NCBI GenBank assembly: GCA_902805475.1
Contig: CADCSX010000003.1
Location: 3,658,001-3,722,000, forward strand
DNA length: 64,000 nt
Direction of reading: 5' to 3'
Source of the DNA: Entonaema liquescens
Taxonomy: Eukaryota; Ascomycota; Sordariomycetes; Xylariales; Xylariaceae
Shown here: positions 39,543 to 53,899 of the stretch, one piece after another
How the letters are laid out: every line of letters starts with the position of its first letter
Numbering within the stretch: the first letter of the stretch is position 1
Made by a program: the position numbers and the translations under genes
Notes under the pieces: generated by a model
The model's input: only the letters and a program-made list of their open reading frames with translations
Databases searched by the model: none
What the model was told of the DNA's origin: nothing

Positions 39543-42500
39543 AATTTAAGGGATTTAGGGTAAGTAAAAAATTCTTTAAAAAAAAAGGGGTATTGGGTTA
39601 TAATAATATAGGTATGTTTTTTATTAAATTTTTTAATAAGAATAGTAAAAATTTTATAATAAAATATATATTTTATAATGGTTTATTAAATAAATTTATA
39701 GTTTTTAAGTAAAAATTAAGGTAAAAGGATAATTATTTATTTAAAAATTTAAAATAAGAAGTTAATAATAATAATAAAGAATAAAAAATAAATAAAGAAT
39801 AATAGAAATTAATTTTATTATAATTGGAATAGAAGTGTAAATTAAAAATTATATTATATTAATATTATAATTAAACGTAATATTAATTATAATTTAAATA
39901 ATTAATAATTTTAAAATTATATTATTTTATAATTATAATAAATTTATAAATAAATTATTTTATAATAATTATAAAACGTAATTAAATTATATTTAAAATC
40001 TAATAATAAAGAAATATTATTTTAAAATAGAAATTGGGAAATATTTAGTTTTAGATATTATTAAAAAAGGTTAAAAAAAAGGTTATAAAACATATTAAAA
40101 TTTTAAGGTTTTTAATTATTTTATTTATTTTTTAAAAATATAATTAATATAAATAAATTTATAAATAATATAAAGAAAACATATTAGAATATATTTTATA
40201 ATAATTTCAATATAATAATAATAAATATATTGATTAAAAAAAATTATTAAATAATTAAAATAAAAAGGAAAACTTAAATTATAATTATATTAAAAATAAA
40301 TTAAATAAAAATAAAGTATATAAGAATAAAAATAATAATAATAATTAAAATATTTAAGAGGTATATAACCTTAAGGCGTAATAGGTTTGTTACTAAATTT
40401 GCTACTATTATTATAATAAAAAAGCTAATAATAAAATATAATAATAAATAAAAAATCAAAAATATAAAATTTAAATAAAAATAAATTTAGGTAAAAAAAA
40501 TAATAAAATTAAAAAAAAAATATTAAAAAAAAAAAAAAGGAAAATAACAGTTTTATAATATATATTAAATAAAATTATATTTATTAAAGGTATTATTATT
40601 ATATATTATTAATAAAATAATTATTATACTTTATATAAAAAATAAAATAGAAACAAAATTATTTATAATTTAATAAAAGATAATATATTAAAAAATAATA
40701 AAAAAAGTTATTTAATAAAAATAATAAAATAATTATTAAATAAAATAAAAAAATATAATAAAGATAGGTTATATAAAAATAATAAAAATGACCTTATATA
40801 ATTAAACATATTATTTAATTTATTAAAGTAATAAAATTTTAATAAGATATAGTAATATATAATACAAACATACAATAAAAATTAAAAATAAACAGAAGCG
40901 GGTCAAATTTTCTCTAATAAAAATATAATTCTTACCTAAAAATTTATTAAGAAATAGTATTGGTAATACCTTAGTTGCAACAGGTTAAATATATAGGCAT
41001 AACAGAATAAGAATAATAATAATAATAATAATATATTTTTATTATTTTTTAAAAATAAACCAATTATATTTTTTTTAATTTTATTATTATTTTATTTATT
41101 TTACTTTTTTTATTTAATATATATTATATAATTATTTTATATATTATAACATTTTTTATAATTTTTATATATATTTTATTTATTTTTAAAAAATTATATT
41201 TTTATATAAATATTATTAATTTTAAAAAAATATTTTATTATTTTTCTATTTTTATTTTAATTATTTTTAAATATTTTATTTATTTTAATTTTTTATTTAA
41301 TTAAATTTTTAAAAATCTTATATTTTTTATTAATTTTATTATTATATTTTTTAATTATATTATATTTTTATTTAATTTATATATTTTAATAAAATATATT
41401 AATTTATTTTTTTAAAAAATAAAAATTATTTCATATTATTTTATTTATTAAATATATTTAATATATATATTCTTTAATTTTTTATAATTTTTTTTAATAT
41501 TTAAATTTATTATTATTAAATTTATATTATTTATTAATTTAATTATAAATATTTTATTTTTTTTATTTTTTATAAAATATTAATATATATAAAATAAATA
41601 AAATAAAAAATAAAAAAAACTTTTATAAAATATTTATTTAAAAATTTATTTTTAAATTAAATTTATTTTTAAATATTAATTATATTTTTTAATTTTTTAA
41701 ATAATTTTTAATTTATTTTATTATTTATTTAAAAATTTTTTCTTTTTTAAAAATATATAATAAATTTTTTAAAATAATATAATAAAATATTTTTATTATA
41801 TTAAATTATAATAATTATATTTTTATTTTATTTTTTTATGTTAAATACATTATTTTTATTATTATTTTAATAATTATATTTATTAATTTATATTTCTTAT
41901 TATTTATTTACTTTTTAAAAAAAATATTATTTATTTTTATTATAAATATTATTTATAATATTATTATTTCTTTTATTATTTTTTTAAAATATTTAATAAT
42001 ATTTTTAATTTATATATATTTAAAAATATTTTTTTTTTTTTTTTTTTTTTAATTTAATAATATAATAATTATTATTATATAAAATTTTATTAAATAATAT
42101 TTATAATAAGAATTATTTATTATTATTATTATAATAATTTTAAATAATAATTTATTATATTTATATAAATATTTTATTAATTTTTTATTTTTTTATAATT
42201 ATTAATATATTTTTATTTATTTTTTTTTTATAGAATTATTAATTATAAATATTTTATTAAATATTTTATTAAAAATTATATTTATAAAATTTAAATTTAA
42301 ATTTAAAAAAAAGTTTATTTAAAATATATTTGTTTTTTATATATAAATAATTATTTATAATTATTTATTTATATTTTTTTTTATAATATATTAATTTTAA
42401 ATTTTTAATATTTTATTAGTTTTTAATTTTAATATTTATTATTAATTCTTTAAAATTAATATATGTGTTTTATAATTTATTTATTTTAAAGTTTTTTATT

Positions 42501-43007
42501 ATAAAAATAAAAAATAAATTAATATTTATAATTTAATTTTTTTTAATTTTTTTTAATTTTTTTTAATTTTTTTTATTTTTTTTATTTATAAATTTTTATA
42601 TTCTTTTAAAATATAATTATAATAATTTTGTTATAAAATTTATATATTATTATTATTATTTTTTTTTAAATTTAATTATTTATAATTATTATATTTATTT
42701 ATAATTATTTTATTGTTTATAAATTTTAAAAAGGTTTAATAATATTTATTTTTTTTTTATTTTTTTTTTTTATTTTTTTTAGTTTTTTTTTATATTTTTG
42801 AATGTGGTTAATTTAGTATATTATTATTTTATTTTCGTTTTTAAAATAATATGTAAATATTATATATTTTTTTAATTATTTTGTTAATTTATATTTTTAA
42901 TTTATTAATTTTTATTTTATTTTTTTTATGTATTAAATTTATTAATATTTTGAATAATATTATAATTATTTTTTTATATTTTTTTTTATTTATTTATTTT
43001 TTTTTAA

Positions 43008-43124
<117 letters not shown>

Positions 43125-43374
43125 ATTAATTCAAATATATTATATATTAAACTTTTTATTATTATTTTAATATTAATATTTTTTAATAATGTTATTATTA
43201 TAATTATAATATAAAATTATTATAATTTTTTAAATATTATAATTATTTATTTTTTGTAAATTATTATTAATTTTTTATAATATTATATTACGAAAAATTA
43301 AAAATTTTTTTTTTTAATTATAATAATTTTTATTTTTATTTAGAATTAAAAATAATTTAAAAAAATAAAAAAAT

Positions 43375-43436
43375 AAGAAAATAAAAAAATAAAAAAATAA
43401 AAAAATAAAAAAATAAAAAAATAAAAAAATAAAAAT
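43375..43436. repeat. (A7T)n minisatellite in LINE-2
   Basis: An 8 bp unit, seven A then T, repeats six to seven times just after LINE-2 resumes. LINE-1 shows no such array at the equivalent place (about 34640-34690), so it arose in this copy. Confidence 0.85.
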
Positions 43437-46400
43437 AAAAATTTTAAAATTTATAAATAATAAAATAATTATAAATAATTAAATTTAAAATAATATAATA
43501 ATAATTATAATATAAAAAATAAAAAAAATTAGTATTAAAAAAAATTTAATAATTTTAAAAATAAATAAAAAATATTAAAAAAATAATAAAAATAATTAAT
43601 TAAATTTTAAAAAAATAAAAAATAATAATAATATATAAATTTTAAAATAAAATTATTATAATTATATTTTAAGGAAATATAAAAATTTATAAATAAAAAA
43701 AATAAAAAAAAAATAAAAAAATATGTTTAAAATTAAATTATAAATATTAATTAATTTTTTATTTTTATAATAAAAAATTTTAAAATAAATAAATTATAAA
43801 ATATATATGTTAATTTTATGAAATTATTAATAAATATTAAAATTAAAAATTATTAAAGTATTAAAAATTTAAAATTAATATATTATAAAAAAAAAATTTT
43901 AAATATATAATATTAATTATAAAAATAATTTTATTAGAAATAATAAAGATTTTATATAGTAATAAATTATTTTAAAAAATAAAGTTTTTTTAATATAAAT
44001 TTTTTATAAAAAATGTAAAAATAAAATAATATTATAAATATTATAATTTTAATTATATAATAAAATATTGTAAATAATAAGTAGGATATAATAAATATAT
44101 AAAGGTAATATATAAAAAAAAAATGGAATTATATAAAGAAAATTAAATATAAAAATTATAATAGTTTTTATTTAATTTAAAGTAAAGATTATAATAAAGT
44201 AAAAAAAGTAAAAGAAAAAGTAAAAGAAATATATATATATAAATTATAATAATTTAAAAAAAAAAAGATTTAAATATTTTTTAAATATAATTTATGTTAT
44301 TTATAATAATTTTATATTTATAATATTTAAGAAAATAAAAAAAAAATTTTTTTAAAAAATAAATTAAATAATGTTATAAATTTAAAATTATTTTTTTTAA
44401 TTTTAAAAATATTTATAAAAAAGAAATTTAAAAAAATAATATATATAATAAATATATTAAAAATAATATATATTTTTTTAATATTATTTTTAATATTAAT
44501 AATAATATTTAGGATTAAATTAATTTTGTTTAAATAAATAATTTATATGTAAAAATAAAATAATATATAATTTTTTAAAAATATATAATAATAAAAATAA
44601 AAATAATATATTAAAATATAATATAAAATAATAAAATATTATTTTAAATTTTAAAAATATAAAATGGTTTAAATTTAATTATAATATAAAAATTATAATT
44701 TATAAAAAAAAGATTATATAATTTATTAATTAATAATTATAAAATAATATATAGTAAATTAAAATAAATTGTATTATATATAATTAAAATTATAAATAAT
44801 ATAAAATAAATAAATAAAATGGAATATAGTTAAATAATATATAAATTATATATTAAATATAAAATAATAATAGTATAAAATATTTATATAAAATTGGAAA
44901 AGGTAATAAAATATAATTTTTTTTAAAAAATAAATAATAAAAAAAAAAATAGAAAATATATTATAAGAAAAAATTTTAATATATATTATTTTATTTAAGA
45001 TAAAAAAAATAGAATAATAAATAATTTAAATATTTTATTAAATTTAGTGGAATAATAATAATTAAGTTTAATTATAGTAAAAAATTAATTTATAAAAATA
45101 ATAAAAAATTAAAAGGATTTAATGATTAATTTAATATAAATAAATATAAAAATATTATATATAATATTTTAAAAATTGGATTAAATAAAATTAAATTATA
45201 AAATATAATTAATTAAAATTATTATAAAAAATATTTAAGATAAATTTTATAAATTTTGTGGAAAATATAAGAGATGGGTATAAAAAGATTTTAATTTAAT
45301 AATAATAAAAATAAAAATAAAAAAATTATTAATATTAAAGTTTTTTTTAAGTTTTAAGAAATTAGATTTTTTTATTAATTATATAATAAAAAAAATTTAA
45401 AAGATAATAAATTTAATAATATTAAAATGGAAAATAATTTTATTTATAATAGTTAAATAATGGATTAAATGAGTTATTAAAGTAAAGAAAGAAGTTTTAT
45501 GTAGAAAAAAGAAATGGTAAAATATGAGGATAATATAGGATTGGAAATGGAATGTTAATGTAATAAAAGTATATTGTAAGGTAATATAAAAAGTAAAAAG
45601 GGTTTAATAGTGGAAGATAATAATAAAAATATTAAAAGATAATAAATTTTTATAAAAATTAAAAAAATGGATTTAATTTAAAAATTAATAAATTAATATA
45701 GAAAATAAAATTATTTTGATATTAAAAAAAAATATAAATAAATAATTATAAGTAATTATTTATATATAAAAAATAAATATATTTTAAATAAAGTTTTTTT
45801 TAAATTTAAATTTAAATTTAATAAATATAATTTTTAATAAAATATTTAATAAAAAATTTATAATTAATAATTATATAAAATAAAAAATAGTTAAAAATAT
45901 ATTAATAGTTATAAAAAAATAGAAAGTTTTAAAGGAAAATAAAATATTAATAAGATATTTATATAAATATAATAAATTAGTATTTAAAGTTATTATAATA
46001 ATAATAATAAATAATTTTTATTATAAATATTATTTAATAAAGTTTTATATAATAATAGTTATTATATTATTTAAATTAAGTAAAATTAAAAAAGAAAAAA
46101 TATTTTTAAATGTATATAAATTAATAATATTATTAAATATTTTAGGAAAGGTAATAGAAAAGATAATAATATTATAAATAATGTTTATAATAAAAATAAA
46201 TAATATTTTTTTTAAAAAGTAAATAAATAATAAAAAATATAAATTAATAGAAGTAATTATTAAAATAATAATAAAGGTAATATATTTAATATGGAAAAAT
46301 AAAGTAAAAATATTATTGTTATAATTTAATATAATAAAGGTATTTAATTATGTTATTTTAGAAAAATTATTATATATTTTTTAAAAAAAAAGGTTTTTTA

Positions 46401-48072
46401 AATAGGTAATAAAATAAATTAGGAATTATTTAAAAAATAAAAAAATATAATTAATATTTAAAAATAAGTTTAATTTAAAAATAAGTTTTTAAATAAATAT
46501 TTTATAAAAATTTTTATTATTTTTTATTTTATTTATTTTATATATATTAATATTTTATAAAAATTTAAAAAAAAATAAGATATTTATAATTAAGTTTATA
46601 AATAATATAAATTTAATAATAATAAATTTAAATATTAAAAAAATTTATAAAAAATTAAAAAATATATATTTTAAGTATGTTTAATAAATAAAATAATATA
46701 GGATAATTTTTATTTTTTTAAAAAGTAAATTAATATATTTTATTAAAGTATATGAATTAAATAAAAATATAATATAATTAAAAAATGTAATAATAAAATT
46801 AATAAAAAATATAAAATTTTTAAAAATTTAATTAAATAAGAAATTAAAGTAAATAAAATATTTAAGGATAATTAAAATAAAAATGGAAAAGTAATAGTAT
46901 ATTTTTTTAAAATTAATAATATTTATATAAAAATATAATTTTTTAAAAGTAAAAGAAATATATATAAAAATTATAAAAAATATTATAATATATAAGGTAA
47001 TTATATGGTATATATTAAATAGAAGAGGTAAAGTAAATAAAATAATAATAAAATTAAAGAAAATATAATTAATTTATGTTTAGAAAATAATATAAATATA
47101 TAAAATAATATTGGTTAAATATATAAAAAATAAAATAAAATGTTTTTATTAAATTTATATTTAAATAAAAAGTAATTAAATTTAAAAAAGAAATAATAAT
47201 AAAAATAGTTTTATAAAAAGATAAGAAAAAATTTAAAAATAGTTTTAAAATTATAAATGTAAAGTTAAAATTTAATAAAAAAAAAATAAAGTAAGTTATA
47301 AAGTTTTTTTATTATTATTTTAATAAAAAAATTAAAAAAAGATTTACGTATAAAATAAAAATAAATTAAATTATAAAAAAAAGGTAATTTTTTAAAAGAA
47401 ATAATATTATAAATATAAAAAATAAAATAAGATTAAAAATATATTTAAAATATAATTATATTAAAATTTTTATTAGAAAATAAATAATTAAAAGAAATTT
47501 ATAAATTATTAAAGAAATATAAAATTTTAGTATTAATTTAAATGTGTATAGAAAAAATAAAATTAAAAATATTTTTATTTAAATAAGAAATGTTTAAAAT
47601 AAAAATATTATAATATTAATGTAAATAAAAAGAAATAATATATTATATAATAATAGAATATATAAAATTTATAATTTAAAAAAAAATTATATAATAAATT
47701 AATATTAAAAATGTTTAAATTATAATATAATTATAAAAAGGTTATAAAGGATAATATAAAAATAAATTAAATTATATGGTAGTTTTTAAGATTAAAAATA
47801 TTATTAATATATAAATTAATAATTAATTTAGTGAAAAAAAAAAGATTTAAAAATTTAAATTTAAAGAAATTTTAATAAAGTTTTAATAGATATAAATAAA
47901 GGAAAATATATATAAAGTTATTATAATAAAATTATAAAGGTGGATTAATTATAATTTTTTTTTATTAAATATAATTTATTATTTAATTTTAAAAAGATTA
48001 TTATTATTATTAAATAATTTATTAATAATAGTAAAAATATTATTTTTAAATAAATTATTATTTTTTTTAATT

Positions 48073-48255
48073 TTGGAGTTATTAAAAGATTTTTTAATAT
48101 TATTATTTTTATTATTTTTATTAATATTTTTAATAATTTTAAGATTTTTAAAAGTTTTAATAGTTTTAATTTTAATTTTTTTATTTTTTTTATTAAATCT
48201 TTTATTTAATTTATTAAAAAGTATATTATTTAATTTCTTTTTTTTAAGGTTATAA
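48073..48255 (+). pseudogene. LINE-2 proline-rich tail remnant
   Basis: An open frame of 60 codons, Leu/Ile/Phe-rich, homologous to 39249-39542. As there, it reflects CCN/TCN codons turned into TTN. It is not a real membrane protein. Confidence 0.6.
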
Positions 48256-49393
48256 AATTTAAAAGGTTTAAAGTAAATAAAAAATTCTTTAAAAAAAAAA
48301 TATTAAGTTATAATGATATAAGTATATTTTTTATTAAATTTTTTAATAAATATAATAAAAATTTTATAATGAAATATATATTTTATGGTGGTTTATTAAA
48401 TAAATTTATGATTTTTGGATAGGAATTAAGGTAAGAAAATAATTATTTATTTAAAAACTTAAAATAAAAAGTTAATAATAATAATAAAGAAAAAAAAATA
48501 AATTAGGAATAATAAAAATTAATTTTATTATAATTAAAATAAAAGTATAAATTAAAAATTATATTATATTAATATTATAATTAAATATAATATTAGTTAT
48601 AATTTAAATGGTTAATAATTTTAAAATTATATTATTTTATAATTATAATAAATTTATAAATAAATTATTTTATAATAATTATAAAATATAATTAAGTTAT
48701 ATTTGAAATTTGGTGATAAAAAGGTATTATTTTAAAGTAGGAATTAAAAAATATTTAATTTTAAATATTGTTAAAAAAGATTGAAAAAAAAGTTATAAAA
48801 TATATTAAAATTTTAAAATTTTTAATTATTTTATTTATTTTTTAAAAAAATAATTAATATAAATGAATTTATAAATAGTATAAAGAAAATATATTAAAAT
48901 ATATTTTATAGCAGTTTTAATATAATAATAATAAATATATTAATTAAAAAAAATTATTAAATAATTAAAAAAAAAAAAAATTTAAATTATAATTATATTA
49001 AAAATAAATTAAATAAAAATAAAATATATAAAGTTAAAAATAATAATAATAATTAAGATATTTAAAAAATATATAATTTTAAAACGTAATAAATTTATTA
49101 TTAAATTTATTATTATTATAATAAAAAAATTAATAATAAAATATAATAAAAAATAAAAAATTAAAGATATAAAATTTAAATAAAAATAGATTTAAATAAA
49201 AAAAAAATAATAAAATTAAAAAAAAAAATATTAAAAAAGAAGAAAAAGGAAATAATAGTTTTATAATATATATTAAATAAGATTATATTTATTAAAAATA
49301 TTATTATTATATTTTATATAAAAAATAATATATTAAAGAATAATAAAAAAGGTTATTTAATAAAAATAATAAAATAATTATTAAATAAAATAT

Positions 49394-49539
49394 TATTAAG
49401 CGTAATCTAATATATATTTGTAAGATTAAAGTTTAGTATAAAGTTTAATGTATAATTATTAGTTAAAATTTAGTAGATTTTTGATTTATTAAATTTTAAA
49501 AGAATTAATTTTAATTTTATTTTATAAGATTGTCTTATA
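49394..49539 (+). repeat. Gypsy-E 5' LTR (146 bp)
   Basis: It begins TATTAAGCG (from TGTTAAGCG) and ends GTCTTATA (from GCCTTACA). The TGT...ACA ends are canonical once transitions are undone. It is the reverse complement of the A, B and solo copies. Confidence 0.93.
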
Positions 49540-49541
49540 TT

Positions 49542-49558
49542 TGGTAATTTTTTTTTTT
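49542..49558 (+). promoter_or_regulatory. Candidate primer-binding site
   Basis: TGGTAA begins two bases after the LTR, where a tRNA primer-binding site starting TGG is expected. The following run of T is too mutated to name the tRNA. Confidence 0.4.
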
Positions 49559-49947
49559 TTTTTTTTATTATTAATGATTTAATAACGTAAAAATAATTAG
49601 CCTTAAGGTAGATTTATTTTGTAAATAATTAGTTTTTTGGTAGATTATTTATTTTTTGAATATTTATTTGCTTGAATTTTGGAAAAGGTAAAATTTACTT
49701 TATTTAAAAATATATTTTAGGTATATTATTTTAATAATTTTTATTTTTAAAATTTTTAAGATATATATTTTTTTTATATAAATAAAATGGTTTGGTAAAT
49801 ATTTTCGGAATTTTAGTTTATAATTATTTATTTTTATTTATAAGATTTTATAATTTCGTTAATAATTTATAATTTAAAAATTTTTTAATTTTTTTGATTA
49901 AGTTTTTATTTATTTTTTTTTTAATTATATCTTTTAATTATTTTTTT

Positions 49948-50072
49948 TAAAAGTAAAATTATATTTTTTTTTGTTAAAGATCTATTTTTTTTTTAATATA
50001 TTATTCTTTCTAAAAATGAGATTATATTTTTTTTTATTAAAGATTTATTTTTTTTTTTAATATTTTTTTATT
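49948..50072 (+). repeat. ~63 bp tandem duplication in the Gypsy-E leader
   Basis: Two adjacent units starting TAAAAGTAAAATTATATT and TAAAAATGAGATTATATT share a TTAAAGAT(C/T)TATTTTT core. Confidence 0.75.
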
Positions 50073-50119
50073 ATATTTATAAATTCTTTAATTATTAGAA
50101 AAAACTTTTTAATTTATAA

Positions 50120-51245
50120 TTTACGTTGTTTTATTTAAAATTATAAATTATTTTTTTATTTTTTTATTTTTTTATTTTTTTAAATATTTAATAATTTTTA
50201 ATATATTATTAATTATTATTATATGGTAATGTTTTTGTATAAAAATCTTATATTAATATAAGTTTGTAAAATTTTTAATAAATAAATTTATATTATAACA
50301 TTTATAATATTATTTTTTTAAGATTTTAAAAAGTAATATTAAGTTTTTCTATTTTTTATTTAGTAAATAACTCGTACTTAAAATGCTGAATTTAAATCTT
50401 ATCTGTTAAAGTAATTTATTAATTTATTTTAAGTTAGATAATAAGTTTTAGTAATTAATTCTTATATCTTAGTTATGTAAAAAATAAATTAAAAATAAGA
50501 ATTAAAAAAAAATTTTTATACCTTGTAAAAATAGAAAGTTATTTTTAATTTTAAAATTTTTAAATTAAATAAAATTATTTAAAATATTAGATTATTTTTT
50601 ATAAAAATAAAGGAATAATTATTTTTAAATTAAATTAAAAACTTTTATTTATTTAATAAAAAAGTAGTTATTATTATATCCTTTTTAATTTTAGATAATA
50701 GAAATGTTCCGGTAAATGTATTAGATTTGGATTAAAATAAGGTAAATTTTATAATTTATTTATCTTAAATATCCTCCTTAATGAACTTAATTACAATTAA
50801 TATTTTATATTGAAATTTTTAGTTAAATTTTTTAGAACATTTTAAAATATTTTTTCTCTTAATAGGTTATTTCCTATTATCTTTACCTATTCTTATAAAT
50901 TCTTTTTAAATTAATTGAATAAATATGGATTTAAATTTATTTCGTTAGGTAAATAATATTATTATTATAATCTAAACTATATTATAAAATAAAGATATTT
51001 ATAACCTTGTATAAAATATTAATAATATAGTAAAAGGATTTTCCCGAAATAATAATAATATGTTTAATTTAAATAATTAGAAATTTTATTACGTTAATTA
51101 TTTTTATCTAAATATTACTAAATTTTATAGATTTAAAGATTATATAATTATTTTTAATAATATGTATTAATAGAATATATATTTATTTATTAACTTTTAT
51201 TATATAATAATAATTAATTTAATTAAATAAATTATCCTTTAAAAT
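50120..51245 (+). repeat. Leader block Y, shared with Gypsy-B in opposite LTR-relative orientation
   Basis: About 1.1 kb aligns with 26310-27490 in the same plus-strand direction, although Gypsy-B itself is on the minus strand. The block lies between the 5' LTR and gag. No frame or TIR is visible at its edges. It may be a separate inserted element or a segment that inverted in one lineage. Confidence 0.8.
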
Positions 51246-51798
51246 AATTTTCTATAACTTTTATAAAATAATATTTAAATATAGTAAATTATTTATTTAA
51301 TAAAAAAATAAAAAATTGTTATAATAATTAATTTAAAATATATATTAATTTTTATTATTAATAAATTTAAAATTAATTTAATAAATATATAAACAATTAT
51401 ATAAATTATAATTTATAATTATACCCATCTAATAAAAAATATATTTATTATTTAATAAATAATATAATTTTTTTGTAATATAAAAGTTTATAGTTTTATA
51501 ATATTATAATAATAAATAAATTAATTTTATAATTTTATTTATTTAGGTTTATAAACTTTTATTAATAAATTATAAAATAAAATATTTTTAAATAAATATT
51601 TTAATTATATTGAAAAAAAATAAAAGATTTATAAAGATAATATTATAATAGAAGATTTATATATTTAATTTATTTTATTTAATATTTTTACTTTATTAAT
51701 TATTTTAATTATATTAGTTATTCTTGTATTAAATCTTTTTGCTATCCCCGAATTATTTAAGGCTATTATTAATATGGTTTATACGGGAAAATAAAAAA

Positions 51799-52085
51799 AT
51801 GTTAATTAAAATTAAAAATTACGATGGTTAAAGTAAAGAAAATATGGTAAATAAAGATAAGGTAATTATAGAAGTTAATGGTTTTTTTATTAATTAAGAG
51901 ATAAATAAGATTATTTAAATTATTATAGAAATTATTGTAGAGATTATTGTGGTTGTAGATGAAGTAATTTTTGTGGACGTATTTATTATAAATGGCGATT
52001 ATTTTGATGAATGTATTATTAATAAATCTACTTTAATTATTTTATTAATAGTTATTTTGGTATTTAAAATAAAATATTTATAAAT
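51799..52085 (+). pseudogene. Gypsy-E gag N-terminal remnant (least mutated part of the element)
   Basis: From ATG at 51799 one frame reads MLIKIKNYDG-stop-SKENMVNKDK, then two more stops, then an uninterrupted stretch ending in VVVDEVIFVDVF, INGDYFDEC and INKSTL. The three stops are TAA, as expected from CAA codons. Runs of ATT are probably former ACT/ACC (Thr). The Thr-rich, acidic N-terminus and position downstream of the leader suit a gypsy gag start. G and some C survive here at about 51720-52060 far better than on either side. Identification rests on position, not on a conserved gag motif. Confidence 0.5.
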
Positions 52086-53899
52086 ATTAATAATTTAAAT
52101 AAAAATTAATAAAAATAGTAAATAAATATAAAAAAATTATATTATAGTAAAAGAAATAATTAAAAAAGATTGGGAAAAAATATATATAAAAATAAGTAAA
52201 AACGAGTAAATTAAAAAAATTAATATAATTAATAATTATTTTTTTTTTTACATATAAAATATCTTTTAATAAAAACGTTATTAAATTTATTTTAAATAAA
52301 ATAATTTAAATTTTAATTTATTAAAATTATTATAATATTTTTAATAATTAAATTATGTTTTTTATATATAGTTTTATTAAAATTTATAAAAAAAAGGTTT
52401 ATATTATAGAAAAGGAGTTTTTTATAAAAGATTAATAAACTTGTTTTTATAAAAAAAAAGTTTTTATGGAAAATGAAGTTTTTAACTTTATTATAATTTA
52501 ATTTAAATAAAGAATTATTTAAAATATAAGTTTTATAATTTATATGTATTTTTAATTAAATGTTATTTTAAAAAATGTATAAAAATTAACTATAATTTAT
52601 ATTAATATAAGATATTTTAATATTTTAATTAATTATTTATAATTAAAAGAATTTATTTTTTACGTATAAATTATTAATATACTATTTATTTCTATAAAAG
52701 GTATAATTAAAAAAATTTTATTATATAAAAAAATTATTTTTTAATTAAATTTAAAAAATAATTATAATTAAATGTAAGTGATAAGTTAGTTTATTATTAA
52801 AATGTTAATAATTTATAATAATTTTTAATTAAACTTTTTTTTTAATATACTTTTTTTTTTAAATATATAATAAATATTTAATATTTAAATTAAACTTTAA
52901 TTATAAATTTTTATAATTAATTAATTATATTAATAATAATTATTTATAAAAGAAATTTTATTTATTAATAAATTTTAATTTAAATTAATATAATAATATT
53001 ATTTAAAATAATCATATAAATTTTAATTTTTTATATAGATTTATTAAAAAATAACTTAAAAAATTTTAACTAAGATTATATATTTATTATTAAAATTAAT
53101 AATTTATTTAATACTTTTATTTCTTTTAAAAAAAAAATAATCTTTTTTTTAAATTTTATAAATAAATTAATTTGTATTAAATAGAAATAAAGATTTAATT
53201 ATATTAAAGATTATTATAATAAAAGGTATTTCACTATTATTTAAGAAAAAATGGTTTTTATATAAATAATTACAATTATTATAAAAGATATTATTAATGA
53301 TTATTAAATAATAAGAAAATTTAATTTAAATAATAATATTATTTATGTGTTAATATTTAAAAAAAAAATATTAAATAATGTTTAGTTAATTATTAAAGGT
53401 AATAAAATTTAAGTAAAGAAATTACTTTTTTTAAAAACTTAATAACTAGAAAATATGCCTTTTCATAAAACAAAAAAAAATATATATATTTATTTTCGAA
53501 ATCTTTATATTAATTTTATAAAATAAATTTAAGATTTAATTAATAATTATAATATTTAGGATAAATTAAATTTTATTAAAATAATTAATAAAAAAAAATA
53601 TAAATTTATTTTATAAAAAGTTAATAAAATTAAATTTAATCTTCTATTAAATTTTATAAGTTTAATATAAAAAAATAAAAAATAATAAATAAAATCTTTA
53701 ATAATATATAAAAAAATAATAAATTTAAATATATAAAATAATTTTTGCCATTTAATTATTCTATTTTTATGATATATTATATGGTTAATAATATTTAAAA
53801 AAGATATATTATAATTAATTTATAATTGTTTAATAAAATAATAATCTTAAACGTATATTTTCTATTAATATAAAAATCTATAATTAATAAATTCTAAAG

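Larger units (their letters stand above)
34174..41030 (+). mobile_element. LINE-1: full-length Tad1/I-type non-LTR retrotransposon, RIP-killed
   Basis: This 6857 bp element is flanked by a perfect 15 bp target-site duplication, ATATATTTTTATTAT, at 34159-34173 and 41031-41045, and ends in an (AAT)n tail at about 41008-41030. In order it holds a 5' region with a (TAA)n tract, ORF1 with CCHC knuckles, endonuclease, reverse transcriptase and a proline-rich tail, then an A-rich 3' region. G survives while C is nearly gone through most of its length, so the sense strand took most C-to-T changes. It inserted into LINE-3 and is the youngest LINE of the nest. Terminal bases 40885-41005 are the least mutated. 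Confidence 0.93.
43345..49393 (+). pseudogene. LINE-2 main body: ORF1, endonuclease and reverse transcriptase relics
   Basis: It follows LINE-1 from about 34680 to 40755 with few indels. Landmarks are degraded knuckles near 44085-44200, the endonuclease block as NFNIYYFI at 44972, reverse-transcriptase box FINN at 46595-46606, and a proline-tail equivalent at 48073-48255. It is more mutated than LINE-1 at nearly every diagnostic site. It breaks off at the Gypsy-E target site, and LINE-2 resumes at 58704 at the expected next base. Confidence 0.85.

Noticed and set aside
43375..43436. CRISPR-like regular repeats
   Set aside because: The units are a simple 8 bp A/T minisatellite without spacers. 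No other repeat-spacer array was seen in the window.
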